Source: Denitrovibrio acetiphilus DSM 12809 (GTDB lineage Bacteria; Chrysiogenota; Deferribacteres; Deferribacterales; Geovibrionaceae). From it: 64,000 nucleotides of DNA. The notes under the pieces were generated by a model, which saw nothing but the letters and a program-made list of their open reading frames with translations, ran no database searches and was not told the origin of the DNA. This document shows, piece by piece, positions 9,001 to 17,455 of this stretch. Within the stretch, counting starts at the first letter, position 1; each line of letters begins with the position of its first letter. The position numbers were made by a program, and so were the translations under genes. The stretch is taken from contig NC_013943.1 in the NCBI RefSeq assembly GCF_000025725.1, positions 2,108,001 through 2,172,000 of the forward strand, in the 5' to 3' direction.

Positions 9001-10620
9001 ATGAAAAATAGAAAAATACTTATTGTTGAATACAAAACAGGCTCAACAGGAAGTCTGGAATCAGCTCTTAAAACTCTACGTTATGCAACAAAGAGGATGA
9101 GCTTCCGGCTGGAAAACCTGAACGAAGTCATTAAAGCGTTCAACCCAAATATACTGATAGTTGACATGTCAGTTCATGCTGACAAAAATATTATAGCAAA
9201 AGCTACTACTGTACAGACAGAATTCAGCACCCCTGTTATATATTTCACTGAGGCGATCAACAGCAGAACCCTTTACCAGACAATGAAAACGGATCACTAC
9301 GGGTATATATATACTCCGTATGATGAAAGCACTCTGCAAACCACTATTGAGCTTGCTCTGCATAAACATAAGAATGATGTATCGGTGCGTGAAAGCGAAT
9401 ACAAATACAAAGAGCTCTTTAATAATATGACAAGCGGCGTGGCTGTTTATGAACTTCAGGACTTTGGCGCAAGATATGTACTTGTAGATATTAATGAATC
9501 TGCCGCAAAGATGATCGGGCGCAAACGAACTGACATCCTTAACAAGCCCATCAGCATGGTGCTCAAAAGTGCTGTACAGTATGGTTTACAGGATACTATC
9601 AAAAAAGTACAGGAAACCGGCAGCCCTGTCAGGATCAAAGCACATTACTACGAAGACGAACATTTCAAAGGATGGCTGAACAGCTATATTTATAACCTTC
9701 CCACAGGGGAGTGCGTACATATCTTTCACGATATCACTGAACAGATCGAAGCTGAAAAAGAGCTTAAAAACAAGCAGAAAGAACTGGAAAAACTTAATCT
9801 GGAACTGGCAAAAACTGTCGTTGAAGAAACAGATAAACGGAAGAAAAACGAACAGGTTCTGTTCGAGCAGTCAAGATTTCTCGCCATGGGGCAGATGATC
9901 AGCGCTATCGAGCACCAATGGAGACAGCCTCTCAGTGCCCTCGGAATAAACATAGAAGACCTTGAAGACGCATATATCGCAGATGAACTGGACAGCGAAT
10001 ACATACATGATTTAACAATAGACTCTATGTCTCTGGTTAAAACCATATCCAAAACTATGGAAGACCTTAAAACTTTCTTCCGTACAAGCCAGAACAAAGA
10101 AGAATTTATGGTTCTGAAGATATTCCATGAAGTTTTCGGGCTCATACTCGCAAGGCTTTTCAACAGTGACATCAGCTTTCATATGGCATACACCAAAGAC
10201 AACTCCACGAACGAAGCGCACGACAGGGATGTTATCGATTTTATAGGCAGGCTCAAAGATTTCTCTGTAACAGGAGTTCCCGCTGAATTCAAACAGGTTA
10301 TTATCAACATAATGAATAACGCCGTAGATGCTATCCTTGAACGTAAAAGAAAAACCACAGAACATGTTCAGGGGCAAATCTCTGTGGAACTGGAAAAAAG
10401 CAGTGGCAAGCTTAATATTTACATCAGAGACAACGGCATAGGGATAGAACATAACGCCGTGACAAAGCTGTTTGAGCCTTACTATACCACTAAAGAGGAC
10501 GGATCCGGCATAGGATTATACATGTCCAGAATTATCATCGAAGAACATATGAATGGGAAAATCAGTGCATCTCCGCTGCCCACAGGCGCTATTTTCACTA
10601 TAAATCTTCCCGTAGAGTAG
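9001..10620 (+). CDS. Sensor histidine kinase with degenerate receiver and PAS domain
   Basis: A 539-residue soluble kinase. Residues 5-120 have a receiver fold with D55 in LIVDMS. The acidic pair is reduced to E10, and the essential Lys is replaced by Thr in YTPYD, so this is probably a pseudo-receiver. A PAS domain (about 125-245) and a coiled coil follow. The phosphoacceptor region has H305 in EHQWRQPL. The HATPase carries NNAVDAI, DNGIGI and GSGIGLYMS. There are no transmembrane segments. It probably works with the partner-switch proteins upstream. No cognate response regulator is adjacent. Confidence 0.88.
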   Translation: MKNRKILIVEYKTGSTGSLESALKTLRYATKRMSFRLENLNEVIKAFNPNILIVDMSVHADKNIIAKATTVQTEFSTPVIYFTEAINSRTLYQTMKTDHYGYIYTPYDESTLQTTIELALHKHKNDVSVRESEYKYKELFNNMTSGVAVYELQDFGARYVLVDINESAAKMIGRKRTDILNKPISMVLKSAVQYGLQDTIKKVQETGSPVRIKAHYYEDEHFKGWLNSYIYNLPTGECVHIFHDITEQIEAEKELKNKQKELEKLNLELAKTVVEETDKRKKNEQVLFEQSRFLAMGQMISAIEHQWRQPLSALGINIEDLEDAYIADELDSEYIHDLTIDSMSLVKTISKTMEDLKTFFRTSQNKEEFMVLKIFHEVFGLILARLFNSDISFHMAYTKDNSTNEAHDRDVIDFIGRLKDFSVTGVPAEFKQVIINIMNNAVDAILERKRKTTEHVQGQISVELEKSSGKLNIYIRDNGIGIEHNAVTKLFEPYYTTKEDGSGIGLYMSRIIIEEHMNGKISASPLPTGAIFTINLPVE

Positions 10621-10715
10621 AAGTTACCCTGTACTAAAAAACACTACACAATGCAGATGTACATTGTATATTTATTACTACAAACAAGCTGCAATGATTA
10701 ACCGCAGGTGGCTAC

Positions 10716-13457
10716 ATGACAAAACATATATCCAAGATAACACTACTGACCGCAATTACTATTGCAACAGCCTTTTCGACAATAATATTATGGAACTTAT
10801 ACAGTATCTTTGAAGAATATAATGCCAACAATAATCAGAAATTAAAGCAATTCTATACAAAACAGCAAAAAGGACTCATACAAAATGAAGTTTCAAGGCT
10901 GATTCAGCGTATTAATGCTACAAGAAACGCTGTATTGGAAGACACTAAACAAAATCTGCGGGACAGAGTCAACTCCGCAGAAGCCTATATTGAAAATATA
11001 AACTTTAACCATGTCACAGAACATGGGCAGCAGCATATCAGCAACCTGATTGCATCATTCACCTGGAACCATAATACAGGCTATTTTTATATAATATCAA
11101 AACAAGGCACTATTATGCACCATGGCGGCGACTCCACACTTGCCGGCAAGTCACTCAGCGATATACATGAGCAATCTGCTGATATTTTTAACTTTCTAAA
11201 CTCCGCAATAACTAATGGCGAGGCTTTCGCCGAATATGATTACTACCCCCCTGACGGCAGCAACAACTCCAAGAAAAAACTGGGGTACGCAAAATATAAT
11301 AAAAAACTGGACATGCTCATAGGTTCCGGCATTTATTTTGACACTCTGAAGACCAAAGTGCAGAACGAAATCCTTGAAACTGTTAAGAAGGAACGTTTCG
11401 GATACAACAACTACGGGTACTTCTGGATATTTGACACTAATTACAACACAATATTTCACATAGACCCAAACATGTACTCCCGCGATATGTACACTCTGAA
11501 GGATACTCAGGGCAAGTATGTAGTCAGAGAGCTTTTGGAAATAGCCAAAACTAAAGGGGAAGGCTTCACTAGCTATTACTGGAATATCCCGGGAAAGGAT
11601 ATAGGATCCGAAAAAGTAGCATATGTCTCTTATTTTCCGGAATGGAACTGGGTGATCGGTTCAGGATTCTATTACGAAAATTTTCATAACCTTATCGCAA
11701 CCGAAGAGGCTATCAGCCAAAGTATTCTGGCGGATGAATTGACAAAAAACGGCATCATTATCTTTGTAATGTTCACCGGAGTAGTCATCATATCGCTGAT
11801 AATATTCAATAAGATAAAAGTGATCGAACACGAACAGCAAGATTATGTAAACGACCTGCTTCAATACAAAACAGTCATCGATACAAGCGCAATTGTTAGC
11901 ATCACAAATCTGAAAGGTGAAATGATGCATGTCAACGATCAAATGTGCAACATCACAGGCTTCAGCGCAGATGAACTAATAGGGATGAAGCACAATAAGA
12001 TCGGTCACCCGGACAACCCGCAGGAAACTTACAGAGAGCTCTGGGGGACAATTACAAAAGGGGATGTCTGGAGAGGAATAATCAAAAATCTCACTAAAGA
12101 CGGTGGTTATTTCTATCAGAAAACAACAATTACTCCGTTCAAAAATAAAGAAGGAATAATAACAAATTACATTGCAATAAGCCATGATGTTACTGAACTG
12201 TTTGAAAACAAGTCACAGCTTCAGAAATATCTGCACATTGACCCTCTCACCGAACTTGAAAACAGAGCCAGTCTCCTGCTGGAGATAAAAAATTCCCGAT
12301 CCGGAGACCTCGCAATTATTGACATTGACGGATTCCATAAGATAAATGAAACATTCGGAATGAAATTCGGAGATACACTACTTAAGAGTTTTGCAAACAG
12401 ACTATCTGAAAACGTTAACCTTAACAGATACAACACCTATCGGCTGCACTCAGATGTTTTTGCGGTATTCTCCAACCAGAGTGACAAAAACCTATTCATC
12501 ACAAACGTGGAAAATGCAGTAAAAAACATAACAAAAGATTCTGTAAACATTGCCGGAAAAGATATTATAATAACATCAATAACAGGATATGCTCACGGCT
12601 CTGACAATATCCTTGCACATGCTGATGCTGCCTTACAATTCGCTAAAGCAAATAACATCAGCCATTATGTATACAACCCCCTCGAAGTTGATAATACTAA
12701 CATATATCAGCAAAATACTATCATCGTAAAAATGATAAGCAACGCCATAGACGAAGACCGTGTAGTCCCATTCTTCCAGCCGATAGCCCATACGCTTGAA
12801 CAAAGTAACAGCAAGTACGAATGCCTTATGCGTATCATAAATCAAGACGGCTCAGTGATCCCCCCCGCGGACTTTCTTGATATCAGTAAGCAGACACGCT
12901 TCTACCCTTACCTGACAAAGATCATAGCAGGAAAATCAATTGATGCATTCTCGGATACTGACATTGAGTTTAGTATCAACATATCTGCGGAAGACCTGCT
13001 AAACCATGAAACAATGGACTTCATCTATGAATATGCAAACGAAAAAGGCGTTTTTAACCGTATGATACTTGAAATAGTTGAATCCGAAAGCCTCTCTTCG
13101 TATTCTGCTGCCATAACAGCTCTTTACAAGTTTAAACTGGCGGGAGCCAAAATAGCTATTGATGACTTCGGTACAGGTTATTCTAATTTTGACTACCTGC
13201 TTAAGATAAAAGCTGACTATATAAAAATAGACGGCAGCATTATCAAATTGATTAACAAAGATGAAAGAGCTGTTGACATCGTTCAGTCTATTATTTCATA
13301 TGCATCAAAGTTGAAAATGGAAACCATAGCTGAATTTATATCAGACCAGAAACTGGCAGAAACAGCAAAAAAAATGGGAGTAGACTATCTTCAGGGGTAC
13401 TATATAGGAAAACCTTCACAGAAACTTCAGGCTAAAGAAAACATCAAAATTGTCTAA
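10716..13457 (+). CDS. Double-Cache, PAS, degenerate GGDEF, EAL phosphodiesterase
   Basis: A 913-residue membrane protein predicted to hydrolyse cyclic di-GMP. The order is TM1 (about 8-28), two periplasmic Cache repeats each ending in an IGSG-type segment (about 80-340), TM2 (about 347-368), PAS (about 385-505), GGDEF fold (about 510-640) and EAL (about 665-905). GGDEF is replaced by HSDVF, so cyclase activity is unlikely. The EAL domain looks competent: ECLMR in place of EALLR, NISAEDL, DDFGTGYSNF, KIDG, a conserved Glu in IAEF, and QGYYIGKP. The stop codon overlaps that of the convergent VOC gene by four bases. Confidence 0.9.
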   Translation: MTKHISKITLLTAITIATAFSTIILWNLYSIFEEYNANNNQKLKQFYTKQQKGLIQNEVSRLIQRINATRNAVLEDTKQNLRDRVNSAEAYIENINFNHVTEHGQQHISNLIASFTWNHNTGYFYIISKQGTIMHHGGDSTLAGKSLSDIHEQSADIFNFLNSAITNGEAFAEYDYYPPDGSNNSKKKLGYAKYNKKLDMLIGSGIYFDTLKTKVQNEILETVKKERFGYNNYGYFWIFDTNYNTIFHIDPNMYSRDMYTLKDTQGKYVVRELLEIAKTKGEGFTSYYWNIPGKDIGSEKVAYVSYFPEWNWVIGSGFYYENFHNLIATEEAISQSILADELTKNGIIIFVMFTGVVIISLIIFNKIKVIEHEQQDYVNDLLQYKTVIDTSAIVSITNLKGEMMHVNDQMCNITGFSADELIGMKHNKIGHPDNPQETYRELWGTITKGDVWRGIIKNLTKDGGYFYQKTTITPFKNKEGIITNYIAISHDVTELFENKSQLQKYLHIDPLTELENRASLLLEIKNSRSGDLAIIDIDGFHKINETFGMKFGDTLLKSFANRLSENVNLNRYNTYRLHSDVFAVFSNQSDKNLFITNVENAVKNITKDSVNIAGKDIIITSITGYAHGSDNILAHADAALQFAKANNISHYVYNPLEVDNTNIYQQNTIIVKMISNAIDEDRVVPFFQPIAHTLEQSNSKYECLMRIINQDGSVIPPADFLDISKQTRFYPYLTKIIAGKSIDAFSDTDIEFSINISAEDLLNHETMDFIYEYANEKGVFNRMILEIVESESLSSYSAAITALYKFKLAGAKIAIDDFGTGYSNFDYLLKIKADYIKIDGSIIKLINKDERAVDIVQSIISYASKLKMETIAEFISDQKLAETAKKMGVDYLQGYYIGKPSQKLQAKENIKIV

Positions 13458-13873
13458 CCTTTTTCTGCGAACCCCAGTATATAGCCATCCGGGTCTTTCA
13501 TATAGAATTCTTTCATACCGTAAAAAGCTTCATGCAAACCTTTGATTATATTCTGGTTATTTTTTACTAAGCTGAAAAGTCCTTCGACATCTTTAACCTG
13601 CATGTATAATATCGTACCTGAACCATCTCCACTAAAGGAAATATCAGGAAACTCTTCTTTTGCACTTTCAGCGGACTGAAGCATAATCTCCACATCTCCG
13701 TGCTTAACAACTGCAAAACAGTAATCGACCCCGTCAGAAAAACTCTGCACTGCATCGTGCGTACCGTCAGGGACTGCCATGACAAGCTCGAACCCAAGAC
13801 AGTTACGATAGAAGTCGGCTGAAGCCCTAACATCAGCAACCATAAGATTGTTGATAAGCTTACTAATAGTCAT
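13454..13873 (-). CDS. VOC/glyoxalase-family protein
   Basis: A 139-residue protein with the paired beta-alpha-beta-beta-beta modules of the vicinal oxygen chelate fold (bleomycin resistance/glyoxalase type). The N-terminal ADFYRNCLGFELVM and C-terminal KDPDGYILGF are typical. A metal site is plausible, but residues cannot be assigned with certainty. The substrate is unknown. Its end overlaps the end of the convergent EAL gene by four bases, leaving no terminator space between them. Confidence 0.82.
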   Translation of the reverse strand: MTISKLINNLMVADVRASADFYRNCLGFELVMAVPDGTHDAVQSFSDGVDYCFAVVKHGDVEIMLQSAESAKEEFPDISFSGDGSGTILYMQVKDVEGLFSLVKNNQNIIKGLHEAFYGMKEFYMKDPDGYILGFAEKG

Positions 13874-13935
13874 AATAAACTCCTCATAAAAATTGTCATA
13901 AAGTCACATCTATTCAATATTAAGTTACAGAACCT

Positions 13936-14151
13936 TTATTTATTGGAAAGTTTATCCGTAGAATACTTCAAAGCCAGCAGTATAATCGGCGCAGAATGAA
14001 AAAACAGATCAAAAATATCTATCGGGTGGACTAAATCACCGTCTCTCAGCATAATAAGTTTCTGTACAATATGAGGCATGGGATAAAAAGGGGCTAAACC
14101 AAGAATAATCGAAAATATCACCAAAATTTTGTAATCGAATGCTCTCAGCAA
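13936..14151 (-). CDS. Conserved small membrane protein
   Basis: A 71-residue protein with two hydrophobic stretches and the pattern GLAPFYPMPHI...KLIMLRDGDL..PIDIFDL..HSAP. This pattern is shared by a family of roughly 65-70 residue proteins, often mislabelled RND transporter in databases. No function is established to my knowledge. It lies 60 bases upstream of the VOC gene in the same orientation and may be co-transcribed with it. Confidence 0.7.
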   Translation of the reverse strand: MLRAFDYKILVIFSIILGLAPFYPMPHIVQKLIMLRDGDLVHPIDIFDLFFHSAPIILLALKYSTDKLSNK

Positions 14152-14371
14152 CTTACATCTCCCTGTGCCAGATTATGTAGAAATTGTAGGTTTTTCATCT
14201 TAAGGTTCATCAGCGAATGACGATAACAGTGTTATAACACATGATATCAGTGTTGGCAATTCTGTCGTAAGGCCGAGTCGACGCCGGCTTATAACAGAGG
14301 CTGAATTATGCTTTTTTCGGCGCAACCTAAAAGCATTCTTCAAAAACAAAGGACGGTATAACGAAGAATTA

Positions 14372-14402
14372 TTCACCCCGATCTCTCCGGGTGAAGAGGA
14401 GA
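14372..14402 (+). promoter_or_regulatory. Hairpin abutting a ribosome binding site
   Basis: A perfect 7-bp stem TTCACCC / GGGTGAA with a ten-base loop ends immediately before the ribosome site AGAGGAG of the gene starting at 14409. The leader upstream (14152-14371) has further imperfect stems (TAAG-CCG/CGG-CTTA near 14270-14293, TGCTTTT/AAAAGCA near 14308-14334). The arrangement suggests a structured leader, but it matches no riboswitch I recognise. Confidence 0.4.
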
Positions 14403-14408
14403 ATCAAA

Positions 14409-15044
14409 ATGTATATCAGTAACTCCAGCGCACAGACGTTCGGTCTGCGCTACAGCTACGCAGAACAGCAGACATCAAAGACCAGGGAAGGTCAAAACAC
14501 TGCTAAATCAGAAGATTCAGGAACAACCCAAGCAGAAACGTCTGAAAAAGCAAAAGGCTTTTCCGACGTTCTGGACATAATGTCAGCGGACATCTCCCCA
14601 ATGGAAAACCTTGAGGCATATGTTCAGAAGTCCATCAGTAAAATTCTTGAAAAAATAGCAAAACATGCGTCTGAGACATCTGTATCTCAGGCAAGCAGAT
14701 TTTCTGTGAGTTACACCAGCATCAATATATCTATTGAGTTTGGCGAAGGCGAATCCCTCAGCGATGTTAAGAGCCAGCTCGATGAAATGCTGTCTGAAGA
14801 CGGATATTGGGGTGTTGAAAAAACATCACAGCGTATGTTTGACTTCGCAGTTGCAATCTCGGGGGACGACCCTGAAACTTTACAAAAAGCAAAGGAAGCT
14901 GTACAGAAAGGTTTTGATCAGACTGAGGCTCTGTTCGGCGGTCAGTTACCGGACATCAGTTATGACACATATGAGGCGACCATGGAAAAATTTGACAATT
15001 ACATTGAGCAGATCAACAGCTCACTGGATGAAACTTACGCCTAA
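14409..15044 (+). CDS. DUF5610-like protein of unknown function
   Basis: A 211-residue soluble protein without a signal peptide. The N-terminal 60 residues are low-complexity Ser/Thr/Gln/Glu. The C-terminal 110 residues (YWGVEKTSQRMFDFA, GDDPETLQKAK, LPDISYDTYEATMEKFD) resemble DUF5610 proteins of proteobacteria. I chose the ATG at MYIS, six codons into the longest frame, because AGAGGAG lies just upstream. Its first residues MYISNSS match the MYISQAD start of the EF-hand gene at 50552. A repeat element begins within a few bases of its stop codon. Confidence 0.7.
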   Translation: MYISNSSAQTFGLRYSYAEQQTSKTREGQNTAKSEDSGTTQAETSEKAKGFSDVLDIMSADISPMENLEAYVQKSISKILEKIAKHASETSVSQASRFSVSYTSINISIEFGEGESLSDVKSQLDEMLSEDGYWGVEKTSQRMFDFAVAISGDDPETLQKAKEAVQKGFDQTEALFGGQLPDISYDTYEATMEKFDNYIEQINSSLDETYA

Positions 15045-15046
15045 TA

Positions 15047-15300
15047 AATTTCCATGGGTAAACCAGTGGTTCTATTGCTTCGCACGTGCTTAATCCACGA
15101 AGTTACAACTTCGTTGTCACAGCTAGAGCATATGCAAAATACGTCACTGCGAAGCCCGCAGGGCTGTGGCAGTCTATGGACTCGTTAATCCTGAGATTGC
15201 TTCGTAATTACATTCTTCGCAATGACTTATAAGCTCTAAAGCTGTGATTAGCTCATTCATCCACGCATAAATGCGTGATGTTCTGCCTTAGACTGCATAA
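15047..15300. repeat. Dispersed hairpin repeat, copy 1
   Basis: First of five related copies. From left to right it has a degenerate end hairpin (CCATGGGTAAACCAGTGG), GAAGT-TACA-ACTTC, an outer pairing CACAGCT.AGAGC with GCTCTAAAGCTGTG, an inner pairing GTCACTGCGA with TCGCAATGAC, and a right-end hairpin CCACGCAT-AAATGCGTG. The similarity to copy 5 continues past this hairpin to GCATAAA at 15300. It starts almost at the stop codon of the gene ending at 15044. Confidence 0.85.
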
Positions 15301-15304
15301 ACTA

Positions 15305-15330
15305 TGGGGGGCTTTATGCCCCCTTATATT
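15305..15330 (+). terminator. Possible terminator after repeat copy 1
   Basis: A strong GGGGGC/GCCCCC stem around TTTAT is followed by TTATATTATCC, a weak U-tract. It could end the transcript of the gene at 14409 or act on the convergent kinase gene. Confidence 0.45.
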
Positions 15331-15440
15331 ATCCAAACTCTACGGCAGAATATCTATGCTTTACTCATTAGAAAATATTGGTAATATACTTAGGAAATTT
15401 CACAAAGGCTATGCTGCCAGACAAAAATATTATTCAATCA

Positions 15441-16991
15441 TCAGCACTTTTTGAATGAAATACAGATTCTTAGACCTATATCAGTGTTTTCCAGATGAAT
15501 ATCTCCATTCATCCTGTCTTTTACGATAAGCTTAGCCATATATAGCCCCAGTCCTGTCCCTTTGTCTCCTTTAGAGCTGACATAAGGGTCAAATATGCGC
15601 TTCATAATGTGGTCAGGTATACCGCCCCCATTGTCTTCTATGCATATATGAACTTTTTCTTCGTCTTCTGAAACAAATATATGCACTACCCCTTTTACAC
15701 CTTTAACATTTTCTATAGCATCTCTGGAGTTAGTCAGAAAGTTCAGAATAACGTTCTTAAGCTCATTTTCATATCCGCAGACTTCTGCTTTTTTAACATT
15801 TTCAGAAGAAAAGTATATTTCGCAATTCATATCGTAGTGCCGAAGCTGCGGGCGATAAAGACGTACAACCTCCTGCACAACTCTTTCAATTTTAAAATTT
15901 TCACGGACATCAGACGGTTTCAGGAAATTTCTGAAATCACCCATAGTATTAGTCATAAATGAGACCTGAGCCATAACACTTTCAACACTCTTAACGAGCA
16001 TCTTCCTGTTTGGTTCATCAACTTCTATAAGTTCATCAAGCATCTGCACAATCATAGCAATTGAATTAAGGGGCTGTTGCCACTGATGAGCTATCAGAGC
16101 GACCATTTCGCCGAGAGTAGCCATCTTTGACTGCTGAATAAGCATCCGTTCCTGATCAATATGTTTGCGCTCCATGTCTCTTATATTACTTATATCATTA
16201 ATAAAAACATAGATCTTCTCACCTTCGGCTCCTATAACCATTTCAAAGTTAATAAGAACATCAATTATCTCGCCATTACTTATCTTTATCCTGTAATCAA
16301 GCGAATTAACTTTTCCGGCACTATTAATGAATTTTGCAAATATCCTGCCCGCTCCCATAATGTCATTTTCGTGCAAAAGCATAGCACTATGCATCTTATG
16401 CATCTCTTCGCTGGTATATCCCAAAAGGTCTAATGCACTATTATTATAGTCAATGATATACCCTTTCAGGTTCAGTACTAATATAGCGATCTTAGCGTTT
16501 GAAAAAATAGTCTCAAAAGCCTGAGCTGTGACACTTTTCTCTATTTCGGCCTGTCTCATGCGGGTAATATTTCTAAAAACTCCTGAAACACTCCCCTCGA
16601 TAATATGCCCCGGTTCCTCAAGTATAACTTCTACATGCCTGTCCTGTTTATCTACACCTTTGTAGATAAACTCAATGTTTCCAAGCAGCTCATCTGTCTG
16701 GAAATTTTCAAGCATATTACAGAAAGAGTTGTACTGACCCTGTTTGATATTTTTACAAAAATCGTTGATATCTAGTATATTACCATCAGGATCAGCTCCC
16801 AGTGCTGCACAAGCTTCATCAGAAAGGATTATGATTTTTTCTTCAGGAAGGTATTCAAAAGCACCAATACCAGCAAGTAGCTGAGTGCGCTGCAGCTTAT
16901 CTCTACTCTTCTGCATATCTTTCATAGCAAGGGATGCACTATCCCCGCGGTACTGATTTTTATCTTTTGAACTGTCGATAGTGTTACTCAT
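15441..16991 (-). CDS. PAS-PAS sensor histidine kinase
   Basis: A 516-residue soluble kinase. It has two PAS-like domains (about 35-150 and 165-275), a short coiled coil, the phosphoacceptor H302 in IAHQWQQPL, and an HATPase with NFLTNSRDAI, DNGGGIPD and GTGLGLYMAK. I place the start at the ATG of MSNT, because the longer frame begins with TTG two codons earlier. A strong extended -10 promoter ends only eight bases before this ATG, so the message may be leaderless. It lies downstream of the nqr operon on the same strand. No response regulator is adjacent. Confidence 0.88.
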   Translation of the reverse strand: MSNTIDSSKDKNQYRGDSASLAMKDMQKSRDKLQRTQLLAGIGAFEYLPEEKIIILSDEACAALGADPDGNILDINDFCKNIKQGQYNSFCNMLENFQTDELLGNIEFIYKGVDKQDRHVEVILEEPGHIIEGSVSGVFRNITRMRQAEIEKSVTAQAFETIFSNAKIAILVLNLKGYIIDYNNSALDLLGYTSEEMHKMHSAMLLHENDIMGAGRIFAKFINSAGKVNSLDYRIKISNGEIIDVLINFEMVIGAEGEKIYVFINDISNIRDMERKHIDQERMLIQQSKMATLGEMVALIAHQWQQPLNSIAMIVQMLDELIEVDEPNRKMLVKSVESVMAQVSFMTNTMGDFRNFLKPSDVRENFKIERVVQEVVRLYRPQLRHYDMNCEIYFSSENVKKAEVCGYENELKNVILNFLTNSRDAIENVKGVKGVVHIFVSEDEEKVHICIEDNGGGIPDHIMKRIFDPYVSSKGDKGTGLGLYMAKLIVKDRMNGDIHLENTDIGLRICISFKKC

Positions 16992-16999
16992 GTCCAACC

Positions 17000-17027
17000 A
17001 TTATAACACCGGCTTCACACTTAGCAA
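17000..17027 (-). promoter_or_regulatory. Sigma-70 promoter with extended -10 for the kinase gene
   Basis: On the minus strand: TTGCTA, 16 bases, then TATAAT preceded by TG in the extended -10 position. The -10 hexamer occupies 17000-17005. The predicted transcription start is at or one base before the ATG at 16991. Confidence 0.65.
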
Positions 17028-17038
17028 TTAAATATCTA

Positions 17039-17302
17039 TCAGGGGCGGATACCGAAAATGGCAAATCCTGCGAAAATCCCCGATGGGAGAGCTTTTTCCA
17101 GTAAAATAAATGTTAGAACAAATAGAAATACACCGATAAATGTTAATCCAAATCCAACTTTTTTAAGTGTCTCAACTCTGGTTTCACCCTCAACTCCTGC
17201 ATAGTATTTTTCCATTATAAGAGTTTCAACTTTTATATAAAAATACCCGCCTAAAATCATACCTGCCATAAACAGAAGGATTGTGTCTGTATTAAATTCC
17301 AT
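17039..17302 (-). CDS. Small two-helix membrane protein downstream of nqr
   Basis: An 87-residue protein with hydrophobic segments at about residues 7-24 and 50-68, and a charged middle (EKYYAGVEGETRVETLKK). I do not recognise a family. Its ATG shares a base with the TAA of the Cys-rich peptide upstream (TAATG), so it is translated with the nqr operon. It may be an accessory or assembly factor for the Na+-NQR complex, which is inference from position. Confidence 0.65.
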   Translation of the reverse strand: MEFNTDTILLFMAGMILGGYFYIKVETLIMEKYYAGVEGETRVETLKKVGFGLTFIGVFLFVLTFILLEKALPSGIFAGFAIFGIRP

Positions 17303-17454
17303 TAGTGCCCTTTAGTTTTATTATCACAAGTCTGACCGGTCTGGCAGTTCCCTTGCCCACAGCCGCAGGAACTCTTCTTTTTACTTCTGCTGACTACAAA
17401 CATAAAAAACATCACCAGAACCACGCAGATTATAAAAACAGCGATATACTGCAT
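17302..17454 (-). CDS. Cys-rich single-span peptide, possible NqrM-like maturation factor
   Basis: A 50-residue protein with one N-terminal membrane helix, then a cytosolic tail with four cysteines in 15 residues (CGCGQGNCQTGQTC). The start is MQY, one base after the nqrF stop and preceded by GGCGGG inside nqrF. NqrM, the factor that delivers iron to the Nqr membrane centre, is likewise a small one-helix protein with a Cys cluster next to nqrF. Family NqrM is usually longer, and I cannot align it confidently. FeoB-associated Cys-rich peptides look similar and are the main alternative. Confidence 0.55.
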   Translation of the reverse strand: MQYIAVFIICVVLVMFFMFVVSRSKKKSSCGCGQGNCQTGQTCDNKTKGH

Positions 17455-17455
17455 G

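Noticed and set aside
14240-14300. Sigma-54 or flagellar sigma-28 promoter before the DUF5610-like gene (TGGCA, GCCGA strings)
   Set aside because: The spacing does not fit GG-N10-GC for sigma-54, and the sigma-28 partner hexamer is missing.
15047-15300. Repeats taken as a CRISPR array
   Set aside because: The copies are over 100 bp, dispersed over 26 kb, and have no spacers or cas genes.
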